DNA of 19,214 bases. Source: Thermoproteota archaeon. GTDB lineage: Archaea; Thermoproteota; Thermoprotei_A; Sulfolobales; Desulfurococcaceae. The translations under genes were made by a program, and so were the position numbers. The first letter of the stretch is position 1; the number at the start of each line of letters is the position of its first letter. The stretch lies in assembly GCA_013154205.1 (NCBI GenBank), contig JAADCY010000059.1, positions 1-19,214 on the forward strand. Reading direction: 5' to 3'. The notes under the pieces are model-generated. The model ran no database searches. It was not told the origin of the DNA and saw nothing but the letters and a program-made list of their open reading frames with translations. Shown here one piece after another: positions 1 through 7,236 of this stretch.

Positions 1-1344
1 TTGGAGGAAACAGGGGTTAAAGCTACTTCGAGGTTTTTAGGATTAATATTCATAATGGGTCTACTCGTATCCCTAGAGCTGATATTCCATAGGAGGATCT
101 CTGATTTCACCATCTATACTATCGCGGGAATAATAGGTTATATGATGGCTATGAGAATAGTTCTAGAACTCAGCCTTAGACAAGCATACTTTATAAGAGC
201 GGAAAGGATCTTCCTCGACCCATTAATTGAGAACACCAATGTGAGAACGAAGCTTGTAGTTAGAAACGATGGCCCTATACCGATATTCTATGTCACAGTA
301 AACGATCTTTATCCGGAGCTGTTCAGAAAAGTATCCGGGCATAGCAGAACTACGTGTATGCTTATACCTAAAAGCAGTGTAGAGCTGAACTATACAGTAA
401 AACCTGTTCTAGGTAAACACAGGTATGGCGGTGTAGAGCTAGTAATAAGAGACCCAGCTGGTCTCTTTAACTACAAGCTTGTTCTAAAGACAAAACAGGA
501 TATTGTCCGCGTCAAACCGAAGCCTCTACCCATACCGAAAGGGATAGCCTATCCCATAGCATCGAGAAGCCTCGGCCTCGGGCGCTCAAGGATAAGAGGT
601 ATAGGCCAAGAATTTATGACGCTAAGAGAATATGTGCCGGGAGATGATTATAGGTTTATAGATTGGAAGAGCTATGCTAGACTACGCAAGTTATACGTTA
701 AAGAATTTGAGAAAGAAGCCTCGCTCAGCCTTGTAGTTATAATAGATGCTTCAAGAGAGATGATGAAAGGAATTATGGGTACTACAGCAATAGAACACGT
801 GGCCAGAGCTACGGCGGGAATAGCTAAGAATGTTCTCCACAGAGGCGACTGGATAAGCGTGGCTATTAGAAGCGGAGAATATCTTTCCTCAGGCTATGGG
901 AGAGGAAGGTATCATTTGTATAGAATACTGAGCGTTATATCTAGCATCGAGTGGCGTGACAACAGGCCGCGGATCAGCTTGGGGGATGTAGTCTTTAATG
1001 AGATAAAGAAGATACCTAGAAGAACGAAAACCATATTCATACTCTTCACAATCCTTGAAAACCAGAAACAGGCTGAAGAGATAATATCGATAGCCAATAC
1101 ATTACGCCAACAACGCCACATATTCATGGTTATACAGCCTGTGCCCGAACTATTTGAGATCAAAAAGTTCAAAGGAGCAGAGGCTGGACTATACCTTGCA
1201 TTAATGCGTGAACGTATCATGCGTTCCAAGAAGCTGAGTGAACATCTTGTTAGGAATGGTATTAGAACAGTTAATGTTGGCCCAGACGATCTACTTCCTA
1301 TGACTCTTAAACTGATAGACAGTTTACGTACAGGTGTTGTCTAA
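1..1344 (+). CDS. DUF58 domain protein, membrane-anchored, vWA-like (possibly 5'-partial)
   Basis: Two hydrophobic segments at about residues 11-29 and 35-52 should anchor the N-terminus in the membrane. A beta-rich region follows (about 65-190), then the DUF58 signature, REYVPGDDYRFIDW at about 209-222 followed by KEFEKE. A von Willebrand factor A-like strand follows with VVIIDASREM at 245-254; the MIDAS pattern is only partly kept (DASRE rather than DxSGS). In bacteria and archaea DUF58 proteins usually sit beside a MoxR-type AAA ATPase and are thought to act with it in assembling or maturing envelope complexes. No MoxR gene is in this window, but it could lie just upstream. The frame opens with TTG at base 1, so the true start may lie outside the window. 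The stop overlaps the start of the next gene by one base, which implies translational coupling. Family assignment is firm; function is inferred from the family. Confidence 0.87.
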   Translation: MEETGVKATSRFLGLIFIMGLLVSLELIFHRRISDFTIYTIAGIIGYMMAMRIVLELSLRQAYFIRAERIFLDPLIENTNVRTKLVVRNDGPIPIFYVTVNDLYPELFRKVSGHSRTTCMLIPKSSVELNYTVKPVLGKHRYGGVELVIRDPAGLFNYKLVLKTKQDIVRVKPKPLPIPKGIAYPIASRSLGLGRSRIRGIGQEFMTLREYVPGDDYRFIDWKSYARLRKLYVKEFEKEASLSLVVIIDASREMMKGIMGTTAIEHVARATAGIAKNVLHRGDWISVAIRSGEYLSSGYGRGRYHLYRILSVISSIEWRDNRPRISLGDVVFNEIKKIPRRTKTIFILFTILENQKQAEEIISIANTLRQQRHIFMVIQPVPELFEIKKFKGAEAGLYLALMRERIMRSKKLSEHLVRNGIRTVNVGPDDLLPMTLKLIDSLRTGVV

Positions 1345-2585
1345 TGCTAAGACGACCAACGATATCGTCTGATAAACTCTATGTTTTGAGAGTGGTGATA
1401 ATATATGCAATTATAAACCTATATCCTCTCTACTCCTTTATATCGTCAGAAATGAACATATCTGACACTTATCTAAGACTGGCATTAATTGCTTCATCAA
1501 TCGTATGGTTCTTTGGCGTTATCAGGGCTAACCCCGTTCCATTGATAATATATTATGTGTTTAATGGATTAGTTCTAAACATCTTAATGCCCGTAGAGAG
1601 ACCATATGTTATGATGACCCTGATCTATAGTCTGCTCGCAATACACACTGATTTCATAGTGAAGTATGTTGCCGGCCTTGGAACGAGGAAACACCACATT
1701 ACGGTACCCTATCTCATATTAACACTTGTATTATTTATTGTTTTAGCAGGAATGTTTATACTGTCAAGCATTGGCATATCCATGATGCTCAATAGTTATA
1801 TTGAATCAATAGTCTCATATTCTGTTAACATCTTTAAGGTGTTCTTCCAGGAAATAATAATGACGCGAATAGGATCCATAAGTCTCTTCTTCATAATAAT
1901 GGGCCTACTCTATATTCTCCTAAACGACTATATAGTATCCCTAATATCTGATCTTATTCTTCTGAATCCGAAATTCGTAGAGGAACGTGTAAAGAATATT
2001 GTATCGTATGAAGCCCGTCAATTACTAGCTGGCAAGGACCCCATTGTAAACCTCTATAAACGCTCATCGCTTTTCATTATAGGTCTTTTAATTTTCGTCG
2101 GGCTTGCACCACTCTATAACATATACATTAAGTTCTTCAATAACGAATGGTATGGATACGCGATAAGTTTTGCTGTCTGGTCTGTATTATCTTGGGGCAT
2201 ATATAGGGCTTTCACAAACTATGTTGAAGGAGCTCTCGTACGTTCAAAACTAAAAGATCCAGTTGAAGAAGCAAGAAGACTTGCTAGCGGAAAAACAGGA
2301 TTGATCATATCATCAGTATTACTGATAGGTTTCATAGCACTAGTCATATACATTCACGGTAATCCAGTCATAATGTTTGAAAGAGCAATTATGAGTCCTA
2401 TTACACAGCACTTGCCACCCGCGAATACGTTGCCACCAACATATATGAATAAGGTTTATTATTATACCAATTTGTTTTCAAACACCCTAGTTAAATATAT
2501 GTATAATTATGTAGAACAAGTAGGGCAGATATACTTGAAGCTGATGAACCTGATAAAGTACCTGATAAACATCTTCTGGGGATAA
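1344..2585 (+). CDS. Polytopic membrane protein of the DUF58 operon, unknown function
   Basis: I do not recognise a named family. The 413-residue protein has roughly nine hydrophobic segments, at about residues 13-33, 42-60, 66-82, 88-105, 121-145, 176-200, 242-260, 271-288 and 318-337. Two charged loops, at about 205-240 and 290-317, both carry an alpha-helical E/A/R-rich stretch (EERVKNIVSYEARQLLAGKDP and KLKDPVEEARRLASGKTG). Their similarity suggests an internal duplication of a helix-loop-membrane unit. The C-terminal 70 residues hold a proline-rich stretch (about 353-367) and then an amphipathic aromatic tail. The ATG overlaps the DUF58 stop as TAATG, so the two are almost surely made together. 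A membrane partner of the DUF58 protein is the natural inference. Confidence 0.8.
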   Translation: MLRRPTISSDKLYVLRVVIIYAIINLYPLYSFISSEMNISDTYLRLALIASSIVWFFGVIRANPVPLIIYYVFNGLVLNILMPVERPYVMMTLIYSLLAIHTDFIVKYVAGLGTRKHHITVPYLILTLVLFIVLAGMFILSSIGISMMLNSYIESIVSYSVNIFKVFFQEIIMTRIGSISLFFIIMGLLYILLNDYIVSLISDLILLNPKFVEERVKNIVSYEARQLLAGKDPIVNLYKRSSLFIIGLLIFVGLAPLYNIYIKFFNNEWYGYAISFAVWSVLSWGIYRAFTNYVEGALVRSKLKDPVEEARRLASGKTGLIISSVLLIGFIALVIYIHGNPVIMFERAIMSPITQHLPPANTLPPTYMNKVYYYTNLFSNTLVKYMYNYVEQVGQIYLKLMNLIKYLINIFWG

Positions 2586-2588
2586 AGC

Positions 2589-2810
2589 ATGGTTAAAGCA
2601 CGAGACGTCGTAACACCTATTATAGGATTCATACTCGTAGGTTTCAGCATCTATGTCTTTCTATCAGCACTAAGACTCATGATTATACGCGATGTCCCAA
2701 GCAGCCTATTGGCTACATTGATAGGTTTTGTTTCTCTGAGCGGAGGCATAACAATGATACGCACGTGGAGTCTAACCAGATACCTCGAAGAGAAAAAAGA
2801 AGAGAAATAG
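2589..2810 (+). CDS. Small two-helix membrane protein, unknown function
   Basis: A 73-residue protein with two hydrophobic helices at about residues 10-32 and 38-59, a short positively charged link (MIIRDVPSS) and a strongly charged C-terminal tail (EEKKEEK). It begins three bases after the stop of the preceding membrane-protein gene, so it is the third gene of the DUF58 operon. I see no catalytic or binding motif. Its size and shape fit a small accessory subunit of a membrane complex, but that is inference. The reverse-strand frame over the same bases is a shadow. Reality of the gene is supported by operon position, membrane-like composition and a clean ATG. Confidence 0.72.
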   Translation: MVKARDVVTPIIGFILVGFSIYVFLSALRLMIIRDVPSSLLATLIGFVSLSGGITMIRTWSLTRYLEEKKEEK

Positions 2811-2880
2811 TCAGCCAGGGGTTCACTACGCACATCACACCCCTATAGTAGGGGTGCTCGCCAGCGGCAGGGCCTCTTCA
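2811..2880 (+). other. GC-rich spacer with a hairpin and a competing alternative stem (candidate ncRNA or attenuator/terminator)
   Basis: A perfect 7-base stem, CACCCCT (2838-2844) with AGGGGTG (2850-2856), encloses a five-base loop. An upstream AGGGGT (2817-2822) can pair with the same ACCCCT, so two mutually exclusive stems can form. The stretch is clearly richer in G and C than its surroundings; in AT-rich hyperthermophiles that often marks a structured RNA. It lies directly after the 73-residue membrane protein gene. On the reverse strand there are sequences one base off box C and box D' (ATGAAGA, CTGG) and a D-like CTGA, but they are too loose to call a C/D RNA. The hairpin is seen; any function is inferred. 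Confidence 0.4.
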
Positions 2881-2892
2881 TACCAGTGTAAA
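2880..2892 (+). repeat. Direct repeat copy 1, ATACCAGTGTAAA
   Basis: Matches the copy at 2929-2941 (ATACCAGTTTAAA) at 12 of 13 positions. The copies are 49 bases apart and lie on either side of the likely TATA element of the following gene, so a paired operator for a transcription factor is possible. Confidence 0.5.
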
Positions 2893-2913
2893 ATATTAGT
2901 GCTGGGACTCTAA

Positions 2914-2920
2914 TTTTTAA
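2914..2920 (+). promoter_or_regulatory. Likely TATA box for the 352-residue protein gene
   Basis: A TTTTTAA element is centred near 2917. A start of transcription about 26 bases downstream (near 2943) would give a leader of about 14 bases that still contains the AGGTGG ribosome binding site at 2945-2950. The direct repeats at 2880-2892 and 2929-2941 flank it. Confidence 0.45.
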
Positions 2921-2928
2921 CTCACATA

Positions 2929-2941
2929 ATACCAGTTTAAA
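2929..2941 (+). repeat. Direct repeat copy 2, ATACCAGTTTAAA
   Basis: Second copy of the 13-base repeat found at 2880-2892, differing at one base. It ends 15 bases before the start codon of the following gene, close to the expected transcription start, where a bound protein could block initiation. Confidence 0.5.
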
Positions 2942-2956
2942 GTTAGGTGGAGTACT

Positions 2957-4015
2957 ATGGTTAGCGGCGGACTACTGCAGTTCATGTCCCGAAGCATTAA
3001 CGGCGACATGATATATACATCGGCAACCCCGAATACTCAATTAGGCGGTTTTCACCCATCGAGAGAAACGATTCCCCTCAGCCTCGTTCATCCTAAAAAC
3101 GCCGAGCTCGAATACGCGCTCCTCGAAATAGGTGTTATTGTCCCACGACCCGATGTCCACTGGAGAGTAAAGGTAAACGGAATATCCGTCACCAAAGAGT
3201 TCAAGCCACACGTTATCGCCGAGCTTAAAACAGGCTTATTCGCCAAGCTAGTCTATGATATAACAAGTATACTCAAAACCCCCGAGGGCTTGAGAAGAAG
3301 GAGAGTAAATGTAACATTTAAACAAGATGGTGGCGAGCACATTATCATAGATCATTTAGGCGTGTTAGCCCTCTATAAAAGCGATGAAGCCTATACTGAT
3401 CTACTCTACCTTAGCGGTGCTTTGAGCCTTGAGCCCGGAGAAGAATATTCCTCTGAACTAAAATATCCGGGTTCTTCAGGCATGTTCAGAAGCACGATCT
3501 TTTTGCCGAGCAAGTATGCCAGGGGCGAAGTAGTAATTAACGATAAAGTATCAATACCCGTTGAGGGATTCCAAGGATACGACGAAATAATTTCTGAGCT
3601 AAAAGAATTGTCTGAGAAGAACACGGTCCGCATAGTTCATGAAGAAACGCAGACCCAGTACTTCCCTAAGGAGATGAGGGTATCTAATATTCTCATCTAT
3701 AACACAAGGTATAAACTAACTAAGATTGATGTGGTCGATTTATCTTATGAAAAGAAGAGTGAAGAAGAGGTAGACTTCATAGTAAAACTTGCTAATAGTG
3801 GCGAGACAAAACCCGATATGAACATGGTTGTTATAATGCATTTAGGTAACGTGGCAGCTAGAAAGATATTCCATCCATTAGAGCCTGGCCAGGAACGCGA
3901 GCTCAAGATCTCTGCAAAACTGCCTAAAGGAGAACACGAGGTTGTAGTGCGTATAATATGGAGAAAACTATCTAAGACATGGTTTGAGGATAGAAAGATC
4001 AAAGTCAAAGTCTGA
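2957..4015 (+). CDS. Beta-rich protein with C-terminal CARDB/Ig-like domain, unknown function
   Basis: The ATG at 2957 follows an AGGTGG ribosome binding site by six bases. No named family is recognised. The protein appears to have three beta-rich parts. The N-terminal part (to about 150) includes WRVKVNGISVTKEF followed by YDITSIL, a pattern seen in lectin-like or galactose-binding-like beta-sandwiches where an added group is described as KVNG...YDVT. The middle part (about 150-225) is strand-rich. The C-terminal part (about 265-352) has VDFIVKLANSGETKPD...LEPGQERELKISAKLPKGEHEVVVRI, which looks like a CARDB/NEW3-type immunoglobulin-like adhesion domain. There is no signal peptide or membrane helix, so an envelope location is not shown. 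Spacing from the DUF58 operon and a separate TATA element suggest its own regulation. It ends in a palindrome that overlaps the stop codon. Confidence 0.78.
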   Translation: MVSGGLLQFMSRSINGDMIYTSATPNTQLGGFHPSRETIPLSLVHPKNAELEYALLEIGVIVPRPDVHWRVKVNGISVTKEFKPHVIAELKTGLFAKLVYDITSILKTPEGLRRRRVNVTFKQDGGEHIIIDHLGVLALYKSDEAYTDLLYLSGALSLEPGEEYSSELKYPGSSGMFRSTIFLPSKYARGEVVINDKVSIPVEGFQGYDEIISELKELSEKNTVRIVHEETQTQYFPKEMRVSNILIYNTRYKLTKIDVVDLSYEKKSEEEVDFIVKLANSGETKPDMNMVVIMHLGNVAARKIFHPLEPGQERELKISAKLPKGEHEVVVRIIWRKLSKTWFEDRKIKVKV

Positions 4016-4030
4016 GAGCCTTTCTCAGAC
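4010..4030. terminator. Palindromic hairpin between convergent genes
   Basis: GTCTGAGA (4010-4017) and TCTCAGAC (4023-4030) form a perfect 8-base stem with a 5-base loop. The stop codon of the plus-strand gene (TGA, 4013-4015) lies inside the stem. Placed between two convergent genes, it could end or protect both transcripts, although archaeal termination relies mainly on T-tracts and no long T-tract follows here. Confidence 0.45.
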
Positions 4031-4046
4031 ATACTAGATTAGACAT

Positions 4047-4895
4047 TTAGACATAATTAATCTCTATACTGGCCGTGCCCGCAAATTCTTCTATAATATC
4101 TCTATGCTCTCTCCGAGTACCTTTCTTTTCAACAATAATCGCTTCCGGTCTCGGATTGGTTTTATTGATCATCATTGTCAGAGTTTTAGATGAAAGATAA
4201 GGTAAAGCATACTTAGCCATGATGTGCCCATACGTGTATTTCTGCTGTAAGGCTAGCTTTGTATGTTTTCTAGGATAATGTCCTCCACCAATCCCTATAA
4301 CGACACGTGTTTTCAAAGGACCTTTTTCCACGAGATCCACAACTGCTAGGCCTACGACTTCATGGTTTTGGAGCTGTCTCCATTCATCAATAGAACTACC
4401 GATCTCGACGAAGCAAAGTGGTTTTGAAACTTCTGTTGGTCCATGGTGTGTTGCTTCATAGCTGACCTCGTATTCTTCACACCTAGACTTCTCGTCACAG
4501 TAGCGTTTAAGAGCTACAAGTAGTCTATGCGATGCCGTTGAGAATGCCGGGGCAAGGCTTTCGGGCTTACCGCCATACAGTGCTTCAGGCCCATAATTTC
4601 CCGTATGGTGTACGGTGTAGCTTTTAACTCGTTTCGCACTGGAATGTCTTGATAAGACAATATATCCGTCTACGAATCCGATCCTATGATCTAGGAAATC
4701 GAAATTAATAGTATCCTCTTTAAAACCCGTAAGTATGAATGTCTTATGCTCGTAACATTCCTCGGCACCGTTTATTAGTTCTCTGCATTTATCTAGACGA
4801 TAATATGTTCTGAGCCAGTCTGCAATTCCTTTTCCCGCAGGATCATTCACACTATATACTAAAGCGTACATTCTTGGCTTCACCACAACAAACAT
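4047..4895 (-). CDS. dtdA: D-aminoacyl-tRNA deacylase, archaeal DTD2/GEK1 type
   Basis: This enzyme hydrolyses D-amino acids from mischarged tRNA, a cytosolic proofreading step (EC 3.1.1.96). Visible family blocks are MYALVYSVNDPAGKGIA near the N-terminus, GYIVLSRHSSAKR at about 77-89, VHHTGNYGPEALYGG at 95-109, YEATHHGPT at 146-154, VEIGSS at 163-168 and GIGGGHYPRKHT at 201-212, with several conserved His residues likely to bind metal. At 282 residues its length is normal for the family. The first ATG gives MFVVVKPR before the conserved MYALVYS. The inner ATG at residue 9 (base 4871) has GGTG nine bases upstream and may be the real start. It is divergent from taw3 with a 54-base spacer and sits in a group of tRNA genes. 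Confidence 0.93.
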   Translation of the reverse strand: MFVVVKPRMYALVYSVNDPAGKGIADWLRTYYRLDKCRELINGAEECYEHKTFILTGFKEDTINFDFLDHRIGFVDGYIVLSRHSSAKRVKSYTVHHTGNYGPEALYGGKPESLAPAFSTASHRLLVALKRYCDEKSRCEEYEVSYEATHHGPTEVSKPLCFVEIGSSIDEWRQLQNHEVVGLAVVDLVEKGPLKTRVVIGIGGGHYPRKHTKLALQQKYTYGHIMAKYALPYLSSKTLTMMINKTNPRPEAIIVEKKGTRREHRDIIEEFAGTASIEINYV

Positions 4896-4949
4896 GTATT
4901 ATCTCTCGATGAAACTATAGATTAGATAATCGGATTATTTAGTAGTACT

Positions 4950-5669
4950 GTGAAACCAATACATCGAGATGATAGTATGCTGAGGATTAATGAGAGTGTG
5001 TGGAGAAGGCGGAAGCTCGAGTTCTGGGACAGGCTATGGGAAGATCTTGAAATAGGATATCTGGACGAGGATCTTCTACCAGTGCTCATCTATTTCTATA
5101 TAGATCGCGGAACACATACGCTGAGCAGCTGTAGTGGCAGAATAATATTGGCTGACTCGACCTTCCCGTGGAGCCGTGAAGAAACAAGTGTTGTGTATAA
5201 AAAACATTCCCCCGTGGATACAAGCGAGATAGCTGGCATAATAGATAAAACCCCCGTCAGGCGTTTGTGGTTGAATGTGACGGGGCCCATAATACATGTC
5301 TCGACAACTAGTATGGATATAGCAGATAAAATCCTTGCAATTGCCAGGAATGCCGGCATGAAGCATAGCGGTATACTGTCAATATCGGAGAATAAGGGAA
5401 TAATACTTGAACTAACAACGGGTGTTAAGCTGACGCATCTATTACGATGTAAGGATGAACTAATAACCGATATTTCCAAGTTAGACAAACTGGTTGAGGT
5501 TGCTAATCAAGTGCTTTACGAAGGCAAAAGAATTCTCTGCAGACTATTTGTTGAGCTCAGGGAAAACATGCCTTTTACACCCGACGAAACCATTATCAAA
5601 GATCTCAGACGCCGTGGACTTACCTTGGAAAAACTATTTCCTCCAAGTTATTGTCGAGAACTCCTGTGA
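4950..5669 (+). CDS. taw3: tRNA wybutosine-synthesising protein Taw3/TYW3 (tRNA(Phe) 7-aminocarboxypropyl-demethylwyosine methyltransferase)
   Basis: Taw3 is the SAM-dependent N4-methyltransferase step in making wyosine-type bases at position 37 of tRNA(Phe), next to the anticodon. The diagnostic SSCSGRI block is at about residues 58-64 from the GTG start. It is followed by the WLNVTGPIIHVSTTSM region and by GMKHSGILSI...GIILELTTG, all typical of TYW3. The length (about 230-239) is normal. The frame opens with GTG at 4950, but an ATG at 4977 (residue 10), preceded by a purine-rich GAGATGATAG stretch, is an equally good start. The last 50 bases overlap the 3' end of thiI on the other strand, an unusually long convergent overlap. 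Confidence 0.92.
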   Translation: MKPIHRDDSMLRINESVWRRRKLEFWDRLWEDLEIGYLDEDLLPVLIYFYIDRGTHTLSSCSGRIILADSTFPWSREETSVVYKKHSPVDTSEIAGIIDKTPVRRLWLNVTGPIIHVSTTSMDIADKILAIARNAGMKHSGILSISENKGIILELTTGVKLTHLLRCKDELITDISKLDKLVEVANQVLYEGKRILCRLFVELRENMPFTPDETIIKDLRRRGLTLEKLFPPSYCRELL

Positions 5670-6789
5670 TTAGATCATCTATTCTTTCAAGCTCACTTTT
5701 CAACAATGATAGTTCTTCAACGGTAATAGAGATCGATGGGTGACGCGGGCGTAGCCTGCATTCACCGACACTAATATTTAGTTGGCTAAGACCCATTTTT
5801 CTCCCGATCTCAATTATCTCTAGCTTATCCATGAATGCCACAGGCCTATATATCGGTAAAGGCGAAAGCATTGTTAGCGCGGACATATTGTTCAGTGTCT
5901 GTGATGCAACCTGGCCTACTGCTTCACCTGTAACTATTCCATGGCACCTTAGTCTCTGGGCTAGTTTTGAAGCATAACGATGCATTATTGCTTTGCAGGC
6001 AATACACCTTATATTTGCTGGTACCTTGAGGCTTAGTAGAGGCTTATAAGCATCTTTGATAATGTAGGCTTTCATAGAGTCCCATGGCACCCATCGAAAT
6101 ATTAGTTCGAAGGATCTATATGCGCGTTCAATTGCTTTTCTACTCCAATAGGGGTGAAGATTAGCGAATAAAGGTACGATCTTAATACCTCTCTTCATAG
6201 CTAGTACTGATGCTACAGCAGAATCTACACCCCCTGATACTAGGGATACGAGGCAGCCTTCGACCCCGTATGGGAGACCTGATGGACCAGGTATTTCATA
6301 GGTGTAAATAAACGCTTTATCGTTTCTAATCTCTATATTAACTTCTAGATCTGGTCGCTCTAGATCGATCCTCACCCCAGAGATCCGGGATAATCTATCG
6401 CTGAGCTCACGTATCAAGCCACGCGACGATATTCGGGTGTCTCCTCTATGTATTCTTATAGCGATGCTATCGATGCCGGAAATAGAAACCATGCTTTCAA
6501 GCACATTGAACAAGTCGTTAAATGTGAAATCAACACATATTGCAGGGCTGTAACTAGATATTCCAAATACATGTTTCAAGATACCCAGTACTTTTGGCGT
6601 AGGTTTAGGCTCATAGATTATTATTCGAGGCTCTATTCCTACTACTTTAGGTGTGAAGCCTTCACGTGTAAGCCTTTTCTCAATACTTTCTTCAAGCCGT
6701 CGAAACATGTATTTTCTAGACCATGAGCCTAGCCTAACCATGAATTCTCCAGGCCTTACAAGTATGGTGTTCCATTCATAGTCAAGCAT
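5620..6789 (-). CDS. thiI: tRNA 4-thiouridine synthetase ThiI-like (THUMP plus PP-loop)
   Basis: ThiI adenylates uridine 8 of tRNA and delivers sulfur to make 4-thiouridine. An N-terminal ferredoxin-like/THUMP region (to about residue 168) precedes a PP-loop ATPase with SGGVDSA at 188-194 (numbered from the upstream GTG) and the GIVTGEAVGQVASQT block at 287-301. Cys265 and Cys268 form a CxxC pair of the kind found in archaeal ThiI proteins. There is no rhodanese domain, as in other archaeal forms, so sulfur must come from another route. I chose the ATG at 6789 because AGGTG lies six bases upstream. An in-frame GTG at 6798 would add three residues and nearly abut the next gene's frame. Divergent from the MetRS beta-like gene and convergent with taw3. 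Confidence 0.9.
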   Translation of the reverse strand: MLDYEWNTILVRPGEFMVRLGSWSRKYMFRRLEESIEKRLTREGFTPKVVGIEPRIIIYEPKPTPKVLGILKHVFGISSYSPAICVDFTFNDLFNVLESMVSISGIDSIAIRIHRGDTRISSRGLIRELSDRLSRISGVRIDLERPDLEVNIEIRNDKAFIYTYEIPGPSGLPYGVEGCLVSLVSGGVDSAVASVLAMKRGIKIVPLFANLHPYWSRKAIERAYRSFELIFRWVPWDSMKAYIIKDAYKPLLSLKVPANIRCIACKAIMHRYASKLAQRLRCHGIVTGEAVGQVASQTLNNMSALTMLSPLPIYRPVAFMDKLEIIEIGRKMGLSQLNISVGECRLRPRHPSISITVEELSLLKSELERIDDLITGVLDNNLEEIVFPR

Positions 6790-6863
6790 TCGATGCACCT
6801 GCAGTGCTTGATAAGCAGGGTTTTATTACTGCTCAGTACTTCTTTTTGCATGGGCGGTATTAT

Positions 6864-7208
6864 ATGTCGGGCGAGACACGGTATATATCCTATGAAGAAT
6901 TCATGAGAATTGATCTCAGGGTTGGCAAGGTAATTAGTGCGGAGAGAGTGAAGGGGAGTAAAAAACTGTTAAGACTAGTTGTTGATCTCGGAGAACTCGG
7001 GCAGAGACAGATCATAGCTGGTCTAGGGAAGTGGTATGATCCAGAATACTTTGTTGGTAAAAACATTATTGTTGTAGCTAATCTACAGCCAAAGAAGATA
7101 TTTGGCTTAGAAAGTCAAGGCATGCTATTGGCAGCCGATGTTCCAGGAGGAACGCCGGTTCTTTTGACAACAGATAAACCAGTAGAGCCGGGTGCCAGAG
7201 TTAGATAA
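6864..7208 (+). CDS. tRNA-binding (EMAP/OB-fold) protein, methionyl-tRNA synthetase beta subunit type
   Basis: A stand-alone 114-residue OB-fold tRNA-binding domain of the EMAPII/Trbp111/MetRS C-terminal type. Signature parts are FMRIDLRVGKVISAERV near the N-terminus, the LGELGQRQIIAGL strand pair, NIIVVANLQPKKIFGLESQGMLLA and the terminal VEPGARV. In many archaea such a domain is encoded apart from the catalytic MetRS and is annotated as its beta subunit. A CsaA-like chaperone is the main alternative, but the loop PKKIFGLESQGM and the context favour tRNA binding. The open frame extends back to a GTG at 6804. The ATG at 6864 is preferred because GGCGG precedes it and homology begins just after it. 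It is the fourth tRNA-related gene in a row. Confidence 0.88.
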   Translation: MSGETRYISYEEFMRIDLRVGKVISAERVKGSKKLLRLVVDLGELGQRQIIAGLGKWYDPEYFVGKNIIVVANLQPKKIFGLESQGMLLAADVPGGTPVLLTTDKPVEPGARVR

Positions 7209-7236
7209 TGAACCTTAGAGAAAACATGTTGAACTA

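Noticed and set aside
2811..2900. A tRNA or box C/D RNA in the GC-rich spacer
   Set aside because: GGGTTCACTAC looks like a T-loop start, but no matching T-stem, anticodon arm or acceptor stem can be formed. On the reverse strand, ATGAAGA, CTGG, TGATGT and CTGA resemble C/D boxes, but three of four differ from consensus, so no call is made.
5076..5488. Two minus-strand open frames inside taw3
   Set aside because: Both are covered by taw3, which has the SSCSGRI signature and full family length; the antisense frames overlap each other and have no motif.
6804..6863. A GTG start adding 20 residues to the tRNA-binding protein
   Set aside because: It would crowd the divergent thiI start to a few bases, and the added residues have no family match; the ATG at 6864 has a ribosome binding site.
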